A program made the translations under genes and the position numbers. Of a stretch of 64,000 nt of DNA, positions 33,953-43,137 are shown in pieces. Within the stretch, counting starts at the first letter, position 1. Each line of letters begins with the position of its first letter. The stretch covers positions 248,001 through 312,000 of the forward strand of contig NZ_MQVV01000010.1 in NCBI RefSeq assembly GCF_002954355.1, given 5' to 3'. Under the pieces are notes generated by a model, which was not told where the DNA came from, searched no databases, and saw only the letters and a program-made list of their open reading frames with translations. Origin of the DNA: Nonlabens tegetincola (GTDB lineage: Bacteria > Bacteroidota > Bacteroidia > Flavobacteriales > Flavobacteriaceae).

Positions 33953-35225
33953 TAAACAGCGCACTAAAAATACTTATCCACAAGGCGCTGAAGGTGATAC
34001 CATCATAACGGATTAAAAAATCATCGGTAAGATTTGAGGTGAAGAACAATACAAAGAAAAACAGAACAACGCTGTGCTGTAATCTCCAGCCTAGCCACAA
34101 AATATTAAGTACATAAAGAAGCACCGCAAGCAATCCTAATAAACCAAATTTGAGTAAGAAATCTAAGTACTGGTTGTGAGTAGGAAATTTATACTTGGCT
34201 AGAAACTGCTGATTAGTATCCAGGTAGGCCTGATTAAGCTCGTCCTTGCCATCTGCAGCGCCTACACCTATCCAAATATCTTGTTGAGCTCTTTCCCAGG
34301 CTGTTTTCCAAATACTTACACGAGTTACAAAACTATTGAATACCTCACCTTCTGGGTTTTCAAAATCATCAAGTTTACCTACTTTATCCATGTGAGCAAA
34401 GGTGACGGTGGTATACTTTTTTGTGATGTAAGGAAACGCTTTCGCGAAAGCGAACACCATTAAAATCAATACTGCCAGTGTACTGGCTGTGACAGTTACC
34501 AGTTTCTTGCGTGATACCTTTTTAAACAATTCTAAAAACAAAACTAAAAATATACCGATAAATGCATTTGCGACGGCAAGCCTAGTATTGATAATAAGAA
34601 GCAGAAATACAGAAATTAAAAATAATAGAGTCCTATAATTAAGGATTTTCCAGCTAGATTCGATCAAGTATCTTATAGCGAGATAGGTGTTTACAACTAC
34701 TAGAAAAGCCACATGCAAGTTGAGAGCTGGCGCATGAACACCGGTGCTATTTGCAAAAGAATAACCCATTTCCCATAGGTGAATACCTTTCAAATATTTT
34801 GAAACGAGTTCGGGCTCAATAATTAGGAATCTTATTAATAGAACGACTAGTAAACATGTGAATAATATGGAGTAGTAGGTAAGTACTTTTTTAAAATTGA
34901 TTTTAATAGGTGACCCTATAAGAACAACAGGAAATAACAACATACTCATTCGTTTTTCCATGTGTTTAAATCCTTCTGATAGTTCAACATTGTTCCACAG
35001 GAATAGTACATCCAGTAGAAATGGTAAGGCGATCAAACCAATTTTCCAAAATGAATTTTTAGAAAATTTAAAAGATCTTGCGATTAACAGGTGACTTACT
35101 ATAAAAAGAATGATAGCAATAGTCCCAGGTTTCCTAAACACTAGTATACTAGCTAGAATTCCTATTAATAACTCATAATTATTAAGATACCAAGACCTAG
35201 TTGTTTTTAGCCAATTTGAAAACAT
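33906..35225 (-). CDS. O-antigen ligase / polymerase-type membrane protein, second copy
   Basis: 439 residues and about ten to twelve membrane helices. The periplasmic loop contains RVSIWKTAWERAQQDIWIGV and then FPTHNQYLDFLLKFGLLG, the ligase-superfamily signature. The palindrome at 34437 encodes AFAKA in a loop just after a membrane helix (about residue 258-262). The 3' end overlaps the convergent GT4 gene by 47 bases. The 5' end overlaps the previous gene by 29 bases, showing translational coupling in the run 37569 to 33906. Confidence 0.8.
   Translation of the reverse strand: MFSNWLKTTRSWYLNNYELLIGILASILVFRKPGTIAIILFIVSHLLIARSFKFSKNSFWKIGLIALPFLLDVLFLWNNVELSEGFKHMEKRMSMLLFPVVLIGSPIKINFKKVLTYYSILFTCLLVVLLIRFLIIEPELVSKYLKGIHLWEMGYSFANSTGVHAPALNLHVAFLVVVNTYLAIRYLIESSWKILNYRTLLFLISVFLLLIINTRLAVANAFIGIFLVLFLELFKKVSRKKLVTVTASTLAVLILMVFAFAKAFPYITKKYTTVTFAHMDKVGKLDDFENPEGEVFNSFVTRVSIWKTAWERAQQDIWIGVGAADGKDELNQAYLDTNQQFLAKYKFPTHNQYLDFLLKFGLLGLLAVLLYVLNILWLGWRLQHSVVLFFFVLFFTSNLTDDFLIRYDGITFSALWISIFSALFIKNDCSTSQSIEKSS
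34437..34452. repeat. 16-bp palindrome, copy 8 (in ligase-like gene)
   Basis: Exact copy; read as AFAKA. Confidence 0.95.
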
Positions 35226-36294
35226 ATCGTTTAATTTTTGTAGGTCGTTTTATAAGTCCTTTGTTATAATAAAACGCTAGCCATATCCATGGAAAAACGC
35301 CAAGTTTATGTTTTACAGCACTTCCTAAATCGGGTTCAAATACACCTTGTATAACAAAATAAGCGAATAGTAAGTGAAAAACCCATTGCTCGTGAAGGTA
35401 TTTCTCCTTGTTTTTTAAAACAATACTGTACAGATATAATAAGTAAATAAATAGGCCTAATTGCCATATTACAAATGCAATTACATGAGGTTTTAAAATG
35501 AATCTAAGTCCGGTGACAGGAAGGTTTACTGTGAAAAAACCATAGACTATTCCAAATGCTTCACCATGAAAGGTATCTGTTTCTACAGGTGAAACAATCA
35601 TTGTGGCAGCATTTGAATCACCTCTTTCAACTCTTCGTTTATTAAGAGCTTCTCTAGAGCCTTGCGACATAAACTCACCCTTAACGAGTCCATAACTTAA
35701 GGACATAAAACAGGCAGTTAAAATACCTACTACAAGCACAGTAAGAACTCTATTTTTAATTTTTATATAGCTCAGGCCGTAAATGACTAATGCTAGAAAC
35801 GGTATGAGCAAAAAGTATTGTCTGTAAAACCAACCAAAAAACGCAAGAAGTAAAAATGTTAAAGCGATTTTTAAAAATAGGTTGAGTCTTGAGATAAGAA
35901 CAAGACTCAATAAATAGATGTAGATAGCAGTAATAAATTCTTTAGAAGGGAAACCTACATATATACCGAACATAAGTAAACCCAGCCAAATAATCGCGTT
36001 TTTTAAATTGAATTGATGAAAGCTTCTGGGTATTTTCAAATGTTTAAACATCAAAAAAATGATAGGCAATTGAATTAAAGCAACCATAGGAAATGGTAGT
36101 CTACCTACACCTGTTATATGATAAATCATCATAGAAAAAGGATAGCTACCCAACCATCCTTTTTCATTATACCTATCTAAGCCTATGGTATAAGCATCAA
36201 ACATAAATCTATCAGGTAGAATGAAGCTAGCAATCATTCCAACTAAAATTGTAACGATAGCAATAAATAAAAAGGTAAGCTTACTTCTTTTCAA
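35197..36294 (-). CDS. Polysaccharide polymerase-like multispanning membrane protein
   Basis: 365 residues with about nine to ten membrane helices. Loops carry a long soluble-looking segment around residues 215-245 (RREALNKRRVERGDSNAATM type composition), and SVVLK-like basic ends face the cytoplasm. No diagnostic motif was seen. Location between a flippase and a ligase-like gene, size and helix count suggest an EpsG/Wzy-like polymerase. An alternative is an O-acetyl or other transmembrane modifier. It is 9 bases from the flippase stop upstream and overlaps the ligase-like gene downstream. Confidence 0.55.
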   Translation of the reverse strand: MKRSKLTFLFIAIVTILVGMIASFILPDRFMFDAYTIGLDRYNEKGWLGSYPFSMMIYHITGVGRLPFPMVALIQLPIIFLMFKHLKIPRSFHQFNLKNAIIWLGLLMFGIYVGFPSKEFITAIYIYLLSLVLISRLNLFLKIALTFLLLAFFGWFYRQYFLLIPFLALVIYGLSYIKIKNRVLTVLVVGILTACFMSLSYGLVKGEFMSQGSREALNKRRVERGDSNAATMIVSPVETDTFHGEAFGIVYGFFTVNLPVTGLRFILKPHVIAFVIWQLGLFIYLLYLYSIVLKNKEKYLHEQWVFHLLFAYFVIQGVFEPDLGSAVKHKLGVFPWIWLAFYYNKGLIKRPTKIKRYVFKLAKNN

Positions 36295-36303
36295 ACTAGA
36301 TGA

Positions 36304-37569
36304 TTAATGAATTGCAAGAACTATATTATCTCGCTTATAAACATAAAATACAATAACCAAATTCCAAAAAATTAAGCAGATAGAGCTAGCGATTGCGGCA
36401 CCAATAATACCATAAATTGGTATAAGTATGAGGTTAAGGATAATATTTATAAAAATGGTAATAAATATAATATTTCTAAATTGAGACTGCTTATTAGTCA
36501 TATTCATATAAATACTGGTACAACCACATAATGCATTTACGATACAACCAACTAATAAAATCATTAATGCATATGAACCTTCAATATAATCTGACCCGAA
36601 TAAAGATAGAAGAAACTTTGGTATGAATAGTAGAACGATTACTAATGGCAAACTTATAATCGCAATGGTTCGAGTTGTTTTTTTAATTAATTGGTCTAAA
36701 GCTCTATAGTCTTTTTTAAAAAAACATGTGGCTAGTTGTTTTGAAATAGAAGCTTGTAGAGTAGTTTGAATCATCGCTATTAAGCTGATAATCTTAACAG
36801 GTTGTGCATAAACCGCGACGGCTTCATTACCTTCAAAATATTTTAATAAGATAACATCAATCGACAGTAATAAAAAGAACCCCAATCCTGTAAGGGCCAT
36901 GGGCATTGAAACTTTATAAATATCTAGAGTCTTAAAGGATGTTTTCCAAGATTGATTTTTAATTTTAGGTACTATTTGAAAGGTAGAAACAATAAATAAA
37001 ATCACAAACGAAAATAAAAAGACATCTATAATAAATGCTTGATTTGAACTATTCATCAAATATATAGCAGCACAAAATAATAGTATGTATTTAAAGATAC
37101 CACGATACAATTCTGCCCACATGTTTAACTCAAAAACTCTAAACACTTCAGTGTTTAAGGTGGCTCCAGCATAGAAAAACAGGCTTATGATAATTTTAAA
37201 GATGATAGAATCTGAAAAGAAATTTTGATAGTATTCAACTGGAATTAAGACATAAACTAGTAGAATAAGCAAACAGAGAAGACCTATTAATTTAAGGCTA
37301 TTTAAATAAACACCCAGAAAAGTATCAAACCTGCCAGCACTTTCTAACCTACCAGCAAACTGGATTATAGATCGATCTGTTCCCGCAACAACAATTGCTC
37401 CTGTTAACAGCAAAATAGTTCTAGATAACTCAAATTCACCAACTAAATTCTGAGGATAGTAATTGGTCATTATTAATGTCGCCAGAAACAAAAGACTTAC
37501 ACCAGCTAATCTCAAAACAATTAGAGTAATTTGGTTAGAGGCAATAAACCGATTGATAAGCTGTTTCAT
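36304..37569 (-). CDS. Wzx-type oligosaccharide flippase (MOP superfamily)
   Basis: 421 residues and about twelve membrane helices in the pattern of polysaccharide exporters. The N-terminal half contains GTDRSIIQFAGRL; the C-terminal half has the MOP-type segment near FGSDYIEGSYALMILLVG and IPIYGIIGAAIASSICLI. It would move undecaprenyl-linked repeat units across the inner membrane. It is the first gene of the minus-strand run 37569-33906. The DNA is noticeably more AT-rich than the neighbouring housekeeping genes, as common for polysaccharide genes, which may be laterally acquired. Confidence 0.85.
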   Translation of the reverse strand: MKQLINRFIASNQITLIVLRLAGVSLLFLATLIMTNYYPQNLVGEFELSRTILLLTGAIVVAGTDRSIIQFAGRLESAGRFDTFLGVYLNSLKLIGLLCLLILLVYVLIPVEYYQNFFSDSIIFKIIISLFFYAGATLNTEVFRVFELNMWAELYRGIFKYILLFCAAIYLMNSSNQAFIIDVFLFSFVILFIVSTFQIVPKIKNQSWKTSFKTLDIYKVSMPMALTGLGFFLLLSIDVILLKYFEGNEAVAVYAQPVKIISLIAMIQTTLQASISKQLATCFFKKDYRALDQLIKKTTRTIAIISLPLVIVLLFIPKFLLSLFGSDYIEGSYALMILLVGCIVNALCGCTSIYMNMTNKQSQFRNIIFITIFINIILNLILIPIYGIIGAAIASSICLIFWNLVIVFYVYKRDNIVLAIH

Positions 37570-37636
37570 TATCTTAATAGAACTTATTCAAACAAAAATA
37601 GCAGTACTTCAGTCTTTAATCTATCTTTTATGAAGT

Positions 37637-37644
37637 TATATTTG
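37637..37644 (+). promoter_or_regulatory. -7 promoter element for the second GT4 gene
   Basis: TATATTTG, with TTTA 18 bases upstream (37615-37618), 26 bases before the ATG at 37671. Confidence 0.5.
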
Positions 37645-37670
37645 AATTATTCTGAACCCTTCAAATTTAT

Positions 37671-38762
37671 ATGAAGAATAAATTTTTGCTTTATACTCCT
37701 ACACTTGAAGGCGGCGGTGCCGAAAAGGTTTTTATAAAATTAGCGTCTTATTTGATTGAAAATAATTACGACGTACGTTTAATTACCGCTTATGGAACTG
37801 CTTACCAAGATATTCAAAATGAACATTTGACAGTTATTAGAATGTTCAATAAAAAGCCATCTCAATCAAAGCTGCTGAATCTCTTTTTAAGATTGTGTAT
37901 AATGCCATTCATTATATGTTTTGAATTGATAAGGTTTAAGCCTCATTATTTTATTACCGCTGTTCTAGAGGCCAATGTTTTTGGTAATATTTCTCACTTT
38001 ATTTGCCAGTCAAAAAGTAAGTTGATCATCAGGCAAGCAGGAGAACTTGCTAATGAGACGCATCCTGGAAAATTAAGTATTCTGCTCAAATGGGCTTTTA
38101 ATAGAAGTCACTTGCTCATTGCAAACTCAGATGGCACTAAAACTTCAATGATTAATTTTCATAAAACTATAAGTTCAAAAATTGAAGTCATTGGAAACCC
38201 GATTTATGAATCAAAAACAGTAAAAATTAACAATTCCGCAGGTGAACGTTACTTACTAGCCGTAGGACGACTAGAGTCTCAAAAAGATTATCCCACTTTA
38301 CTCAAGTCATTTGCGCTTATTAAAGACGATTTGAATGTGAAGCTTAAAATTGCAGGCGATGGTATATTAAAGGATGAACTTATTCAATTAACAAATGAAT
38401 TAAAAATTAGCTATAGCGTCGAATTTTTAGGTTTTCTTGAGGATCTAGATGATTACTACGCAAATTGTATTGCGTTAGTTTTGAGTTCGCATAATGAAGC
38501 TTTTGGGAATGTAATTATAGAAGCAATGTCCTATGGGAAGCCTGTAATCAGCACTAGGTGTGCTGGCCCAGAATTTATTATAAATAACGATTCTATTGGA
38601 GAACTTTGTGCTATAAAAAATCCACGATCAATGGCCGATTCAATAATTAAGGTCGTAAACTCGCCACAGAATTATGATTCAGACTTAATTATTAAAAGAG
38701 CACAGGACTTTTCATTAGAACGAATAGGCAATAAGTATCTAACTGCTATAACTGCGTTATAG
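37671..38762 (+). CDS. GT4-family glycosyltransferase
   Basis: 363 residues, GT-B fold. The glycine-rich N-terminal loop is TPTLEGGGAEKVFIKLA. In the C-terminal half are YLLAVGRLESQKDYPTLLKS and the donor-binding motif HNEAFGNVIIEAMSYGKPVI, followed by STRCAGPEFI. It probably assembles the same surface glycan as the flanking genes. Its stop overlaps the convergent rfbD by 6 bases. Confidence 0.9.
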   Translation: MKNKFLLYTPTLEGGGAEKVFIKLASYLIENNYDVRLITAYGTAYQDIQNEHLTVIRMFNKKPSQSKLLNLFLRLCIMPFIICFELIRFKPHYFITAVLEANVFGNISHFICQSKSKLIIRQAGELANETHPGKLSILLKWAFNRSHLLIANSDGTKTSMINFHKTISSKIEVIGNPIYESKTVKINNSAGERYLLAVGRLESQKDYPTLLKSFALIKDDLNVKLKIAGDGILKDELIQLTNELKISYSVEFLGFLEDLDDYYANCIALVLSSHNEAFGNVIIEAMSYGKPVISTRCAGPEFIINNDSIGELCAIKNPRSMADSIIKVVNSPQNYDSDLIIKRAQDFSLERIGNKYLTAITAL

Positions 38763-39587
38763 GCGTTCAATTACCTTTTCTAATTCGATTTGATAAGGAG
38801 ATAGTAGGTATTTGAATACCTCTTCTGTCTTTGAGGTGTCCATCACGCTAAATGCAGGTCGTCGCGCAGCAGTAGGGTAGTGGTCTACGGCATGAATACC
38901 TTTTTTAAGTTCTGCCAGTTCATTTATTTTTAAAGCAAACTCATACCAACTCACCTTTCCTTGATCCACATAATGATACAAGCCATACTGTAAAGGATCT
39001 TGTTTAATAACATGATGTATAAAATTGGCAACACTCAAGGCACTTGTAGGTGATCCTACTTGACTAGTTACGATATTTAATTGCTGTTGATCGGTAGTCG
39101 TAAGCCATGTAAAAAAGTTTTTACCAAAAGGCGCATACAACCATGAAATTCTAAATATATAATACTTAGAAGCTAGCATTTCAATCGCTTTTTCACCAGC
39201 GAGCTTACTAGCACCATATTCATTGATCGGGTTTGTGATATCATGTGGTTGATAAGGAATATTAGAGGTCCCATCAAAAACATAATCAGTAGAAAAATGA
39301 ATTAATGTAGCATCATACTGGGCTGCGATTTGGGCTAATTTTTCTACTGCAGTTGCGTTTATTTTGAAGGCTTTTTCCCGTTGTTCTTCAGCTAGATCTA
39401 CAGCTGTGTAGGCAGCACAGTTAATAATATAGTCAGGTCTTAGGGTTGCAACCTTTTCTTGTACTTTGTGTGCACAAGTTATATTTAGTTCTTTGCTTGT
39501 GAAAGTGAACAATTCAACACTGGTCAACCGCTTACTTATGGCTGTTCCCAACATCCCATTTGCACCAGTGATTAGAACTTTTATCAT
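38757..39587 (-). CDS. rfbD: dTDP-4-dehydrorhamnose reductase
   Basis: 276 residues, NAD(P)-binding SDR fold. The N-terminal ITGANGMLGTAISKRL is the cofactor loop, with INCAAYTAVDLAE, HFSTDYVFDG and the catalytic YGASKLAGEKAI (YxxxK). It makes dTDP-L-rhamnose from the 4-keto form. The start overlaps the rfbC stop (ATGA type). rfbA and rfbB are not in the window and must be elsewhere. Confidence 0.94.
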   Translation of the reverse strand: MIKVLITGANGMLGTAISKRLTSVELFTFTSKELNITCAHKVQEKVATLRPDYIINCAAYTAVDLAEEQREKAFKINATAVEKLAQIAAQYDATLIHFSTDYVFDGTSNIPYQPHDITNPINEYGASKLAGEKAIEMLASKYYIFRISWLYAPFGKNFFTWLTTTDQQQLNIVTSQVGSPTSALSVANFIHHVIKQDPLQYGLYHYVDQGKVSWYEFALKINELAELKKGIHAVDHYPTAARRPAFSVMDTSKTEEVFKYLLSPYQIELEKVIERL

Positions 39588-40123
39588 AATTGAGATAGAT
39601 ATGGAGCAGCACTATCTTTTTCAGAAAGGACGACATCCTTTTCTGGTATTTGCCAATCAATAGCAAGCTGTGGATCATCGTATCTTACTGCAAGTTCGGT
39701 TTCAGGTTGATAAGTATTGTCAATTTGATAGTTCACAATCGCAGTTGATGAAAGTACCGAGAAACCATGTAAAAAGCCTCTAGGGACATATAATTGCTTG
39801 TTGTTTTCTGCACTCAATTTGATTGCAAAATGTTTCAAATAGGTTGGAGAATCTACCCTAAAATCTACAGCAACGTCTAATATCTCACCTTGCACACAAC
39901 GTACTAGTTTTGCCTGTGCAGCATCTCCTTTTTGTAAGTGTAAACCTCGAATAACGCCATAGGTTGAGGTACTCTCATTAATTACAATAAACGGGTTGGA
40001 TTGAGGTAACGCTTTCGCGAAAGCGAGACTATCAAAAGCAACAACAAATTTACCACGCTGGTCACCATACACAGCTGGCTCGATAACTTTACAATCCTTT
40101 AATGACGTTTCTTTTACTATCAT
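39584..40123 (-). CDS. rfbC: dTDP-4-dehydrorhamnose 3,5-epimerase
   Basis: 179 residues of the cupin-type epimerase family. The catalytic-His segment is GVIRGLHLQKG (about 53-63), followed by LVRCVQGEILDVAVDFR and YVPRGFLHGFSVLS. It epimerises C3 and C5 of dTDP-4-keto-6-deoxyglucose in the dTDP-rhamnose pathway. Start and stop overlap the neighbours by 4 bases, giving a tight wzz-rfbC-rfbD unit. The palindrome at 40010 encodes AFAKA (about residues 33-37) in the N-terminal strand region. Confidence 0.95.
   Translation of the reverse strand: MIVKETSLKDCKVIEPAVYGDQRGKFVVAFDSLAFAKALPQSNPFIVINESTSTYGVIRGLHLQKGDAAQAKLVRCVQGEILDVAVDFRVDSPTYLKHFAIKLSAENNKQLYVPRGFLHGFSVLSSTAIVNYQIDNTYQPETELAVRYDDPQLAIDWQIPEKDVVLSEKDSAAPYLSQL
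40010..40025. repeat. 16-bp palindrome, copy 9 (in rfbC)
   Basis: Exact copy; read as AFAKA. Confidence 0.95.
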
Positions 40124-41160
40124 TTTCGTTGCGACTCTAACCTGTTAAGATAACTCCACAATAAAGGAATTAAGGCTAGTAGCATACCGCAACCTAGAAA
40201 GATAAAGGCCAATTTGATCTTGTAATGCTTCTTCTCTACCGATCCTTTAGTAACGTATTGTGATAATACATTTACGGTTTTGGCAAACTTGTACTTGTCT
40301 TCTCTAGCCTCTGAAATTTTATACAGTAGCGTTGATTTCTGACCGAAGAGATCTTTAAGAGCATCAGACGGCTTTTGATCTCCTAAATATAGGTTTGTTC
40401 CAGACGATGCGCTGCTTGTTGAATTTCCTGCAATCGCTTTTTGGTAACTAGCGATAAGTGAATCGGTTTCTTGTAATTGATATTCGAGCACTTTTAAGTC
40501 AAATGCATTGTTCTCCTTTGCCGATTGACGTAAAGCTTTAATCCCTGAATTATCTTGAACCGTTACTGCCGGCTCACTTACTTTATTAACCACCTCGCGA
40601 TCGGTTCCAGCAATAATTACCTTATAAAATTCATAATCGATATCTCGTTTTGCCGCTTTAAATCCTTCAAAAGTAAAATTCATAAGCGCCATGGTATCGC
40701 TTTTTCTTGCTAGTGCATCGTATTCTGCTAGTAGCTCATTATCTGTATAGCTAGCCTCGATTTCAAAAGACCCTAAGGTTTGTGCCTGTTCCTCGTTAAT
40801 CTCTAGCTTATTGGCTAGACTTGCAAAATCCTCTTGTTCAATAAGCGACTGGTACAAGTTAATATTTGAAATAAGTTGAGCAGCACTATTGAAATTAGGT
40901 TGTACTCTAAGTATGGCATTAAAGGATTTTTTGTTTTGTAAATCCAGGTAATAACCTAATCCAGCTCCTATTAAAAACAGAACAGCTAGTAAAACTAGGT
41001 GTTTTTTCATGAATAGTAGGGTAAGAACTAGGAAGTTACCTATTCCTTTAAACACATCTCCTATGGCTTTAAAGAGAGTTTTAAAACCATTACCTATCCA
41101 TGTAAAAACAGGTACTAGATCTACCTCTTTTTCCTCCTGATTATTGGGCTGGTCGCTCAT
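40120..41160 (-). CDS. Wzz-like polysaccharide chain-length / co-polymerase protein
   Basis: 346 residues. An acidic N-terminus and amphipathic region (about 1-45) lead to membrane helix 1 (about 50-68). A periplasmic helical domain (about 75-310) follows, then membrane helix 2 (about 317-337) and a short basic tail. This two-helix, long-periplasmic-arm design is that of Wzz/PCP proteins. The first helix is followed by RVQPNFNSAAQLISNI, resembling the conserved start of these arms in Bacteroidota. No tyrosine-kinase domain is fused. It probably sets chain length for the adjacent polysaccharide. Confidence 0.7.
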   Translation of the reverse strand: MSDQPNNQEEKEVDLVPVFTWIGNGFKTLFKAIGDVFKGIGNFLVLTLLFMKKHLVLLAVLFLIGAGLGYYLDLQNKKSFNAILRVQPNFNSAAQLISNINLYQSLIEQEDFASLANKLEINEEQAQTLGSFEIEASYTDNELLAEYDALARKSDTMALMNFTFEGFKAAKRDIDYEFYKVIIAGTDREVVNKVSEPAVTVQDNSGIKALRQSAKENNAFDLKVLEYQLQETDSLIASYQKAIAGNSTSSASSGTNLYLGDQKPSDALKDLFGQKSTLLYKISEAREDKYKFAKTVNVLSQYVTKGSVEKKHYKIKLAFIFLGCGMLLALIPLLWSYLNRLESQRK

Positions 41161-41245
41161 ATGTAAGTTTTTATGGTGTCAAATATAAGTTTTGTTCACA
41201 ATTTAGAACGCAACCTGGCAGTACTAAGTATAATCGAAGAATTAA

Positions 41246-42949
41246 TTACAGACTTTCCTCCATGATTTGTTCTAGGATTTTTTCGGTAATCACATATACC
41301 GGTTTTACTCCTAGTAAACCTAATCCACCACTTGCAAGAGTATGACCTGTTTTTAAAGGATTATCACTTGCATAGTAGGCATATCTTACTTTTACATCAC
41401 GATTTATACTTCTACGTACCTGTGATGCAGACTGCACAGCTTTTTGGTAATGAGCACCTTCCATTTCTAGACCTATAACTCTCCAACTACTGGTGTGAAA
41501 AAACTCTAGTAAATCTTTGTTTTGTAGCGAGGTTCCTAGAACGGTAACCATACTTCCACTTACTATATTAATGCCATCTTCTTGTAAATCTTCTTCTGTA
41601 AGTTGATTTTCAAAAGGATAATTATCTGCTGTTCCTTCAAAAACATGAGCATCAGGTATCATGATGTCACCTTTATCACCGGTAAGAATACCTGCTTTAC
41701 CCATTACATTAACGGATTTGACATTCATCTTGTGCTTAGTTCCGTTTTCATCGGTATACGGTTTAAGCAATTCATCCATCGTCTCAAATGCTTGCTCACC
41801 AAAGGCATAGTCCATTACGACAAGAACTGGTTTTGTGCTGTTATCGCTTTCGCGAAAGCGTACTGAACAAAAATCAACGTCCATGTAAGCACATTCACTG
41901 GTATCAAATATCTGCACATCGATATTAGTACCACTAGTATCTTTAAGTTCATACATACCATTGGTAACGGCATGTTTTTTTATACGGTCACGCAGGTTTT
42001 TATTTGCCTCGTCACTGAGTTTTGCAAAAAGAGACATGCGGTCAGTGTCTTTAAGCTGTTTTTGTAGGGCTTTTGGACCGTACAAGGAATTCATGACACT
42101 GTGCAAGTTGGCACTTATTATATGAATAGGTCTTTCGAATAAATTGTTATCGACTAAAAATTGCTTGATACGAGACGCCCAAATATCTCCATGGATGTGA
42201 TGACCCAATCGTTCTCTAAGAACAGGAGAAAAGGTAATCAACCGTTTTTGCTCATCCAGAATTTCTTTTCTGGCAAGTGCTCCCATGTGATAAATTATAC
42301 TGAGGAAGCGATTAGGATTATCAACTGTTGCAAATTTAGGATAGGTACTTTTCACCTCTTTAAAGGTTCTACCTAGAATGGTAGCGACGTGCGTCATTGC
42401 AATATCTTTCTCCTCTTGAGAAAGTTTCTTCTTTGTAACAGCATTTTCTAGACATTGCCAGTCTCTTGTAGTTTGTTTGTTCTCACCTACCATTACTTGC
42501 TTCATGATTTTATGAGATTCTATCATGAGAAAAGTAAGGTGAGTAAGTATGTCATAAATCTCTGATCTGCCACGAGTAACCTCAATATTCATTTGGTGAT
42601 CGTCGATACGATAGCAATTACGTCTACGTTTAAGAGGAATTATAGGCTTAAAATGACTTTGCTCATAACCTTCATTACTGGTGAGATTGATGTAAGTACA
42701 CTCTTCAATCCCTACAGGTAAACGATCCATAACATACAGTAAACCATCTAGTTCTACCTTTTCATCGGCGATGGATCCATAGATTTCAGGTTTTAGTGTA
42801 AGGAGTGATTCTCTTAACGATTCACCACTCACACCCATAGGTTTGTAAAATCCACGATTGAATAAATGTCTCATTGTGATGTACATGCGTTCAATCGCAT
42901 TAGTACTTTCTTGAGCCTTAGTACGTGGTTGAATTTGGAATGATGCCAT
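41246..42949 (-). CDS. Conserved protein of unknown function with phosphorylase-like C-terminal part
   Basis: 567 residues, soluble. The N-terminal half (about 1-300) is helical with no motif I know; I recall a Bacteroidota family DUF6909 of this size but cannot verify it. The C-terminal third looks like the nucleoside phosphorylase/nucleosidase fold: VMGKAGILTGDKGDIMIPD, then EGTADNYPFEN, ...GSMVTVLGTSLQN, and GLEMEGAHYQKAV, whose EMEG matches the ribose-binding Met-Glu of that superfamily. The palindrome at 41845 is read as RFRES. TATCTTTG 15 bases upstream is a likely promoter. Confidence 0.55.
   Translation of the reverse strand: MASFQIQPRTKAQESTNAIERMYITMRHLFNRGFYKPMGVSGESLRESLLTLKPEIYGSIADEKVELDGLLYVMDRLPVGIEECTYINLTSNEGYEQSHFKPIIPLKRRRNCYRIDDHQMNIEVTRGRSEIYDILTHLTFLMIESHKIMKQVMVGENKQTTRDWQCLENAVTKKKLSQEEKDIAMTHVATILGRTFKEVKSTYPKFATVDNPNRFLSIIYHMGALARKEILDEQKRLITFSPVLRERLGHHIHGDIWASRIKQFLVDNNLFERPIHIISANLHSVMNSLYGPKALQKQLKDTDRMSLFAKLSDEANKNLRDRIKKHAVTNGMYELKDTSGTNIDVQIFDTSECAYMDVDFCSVRFRESDNSTKPVLVVMDYAFGEQAFETMDELLKPYTDENGTKHKMNVKSVNVMGKAGILTGDKGDIMIPDAHVFEGTADNYPFENQLTEEDLQEDGINIVSGSMVTVLGTSLQNKDLLEFFHTSSWRVIGLEMEGAHYQKAVQSASQVRRSINRDVKVRYAYYASDNPLKTGHTLASGGLGLLGVKPVYVITEKILEQIMEESL
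41845..41860. repeat. 16-bp palindrome, copy 10 (in 567-residue protein gene)
   Basis: Exact copy; read as FRES (frame differs from the AFAKA frame). Confidence 0.95.
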
Positions 42950-42964
42950 AAACTATTTTCTCGA

Positions 42965-42972
42965 CAAAGATA
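42965..42972 (-). promoter_or_regulatory. -7 promoter element for the 567-residue protein gene
   Basis: Plus-strand CAAAGATA reads TATCTTTG on the minus strand, 15 bases before the start codon at 42949. Confidence 0.5.
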
Positions 42973-43137
42973 TTCTTTTTAAAAATCATAAAGTATTAAG
43001 AAATAGATAAGGCTTTGTTTTTCAATTGAAAAGTTTTCTATCATGCTAGTTTTTAATAGCCATGAAAGGCAAGGTATCGTACAAAACAATAACGTAATTT
43101 TAATGACATCAATTTTATAGGCACTTATTTTTAACGC

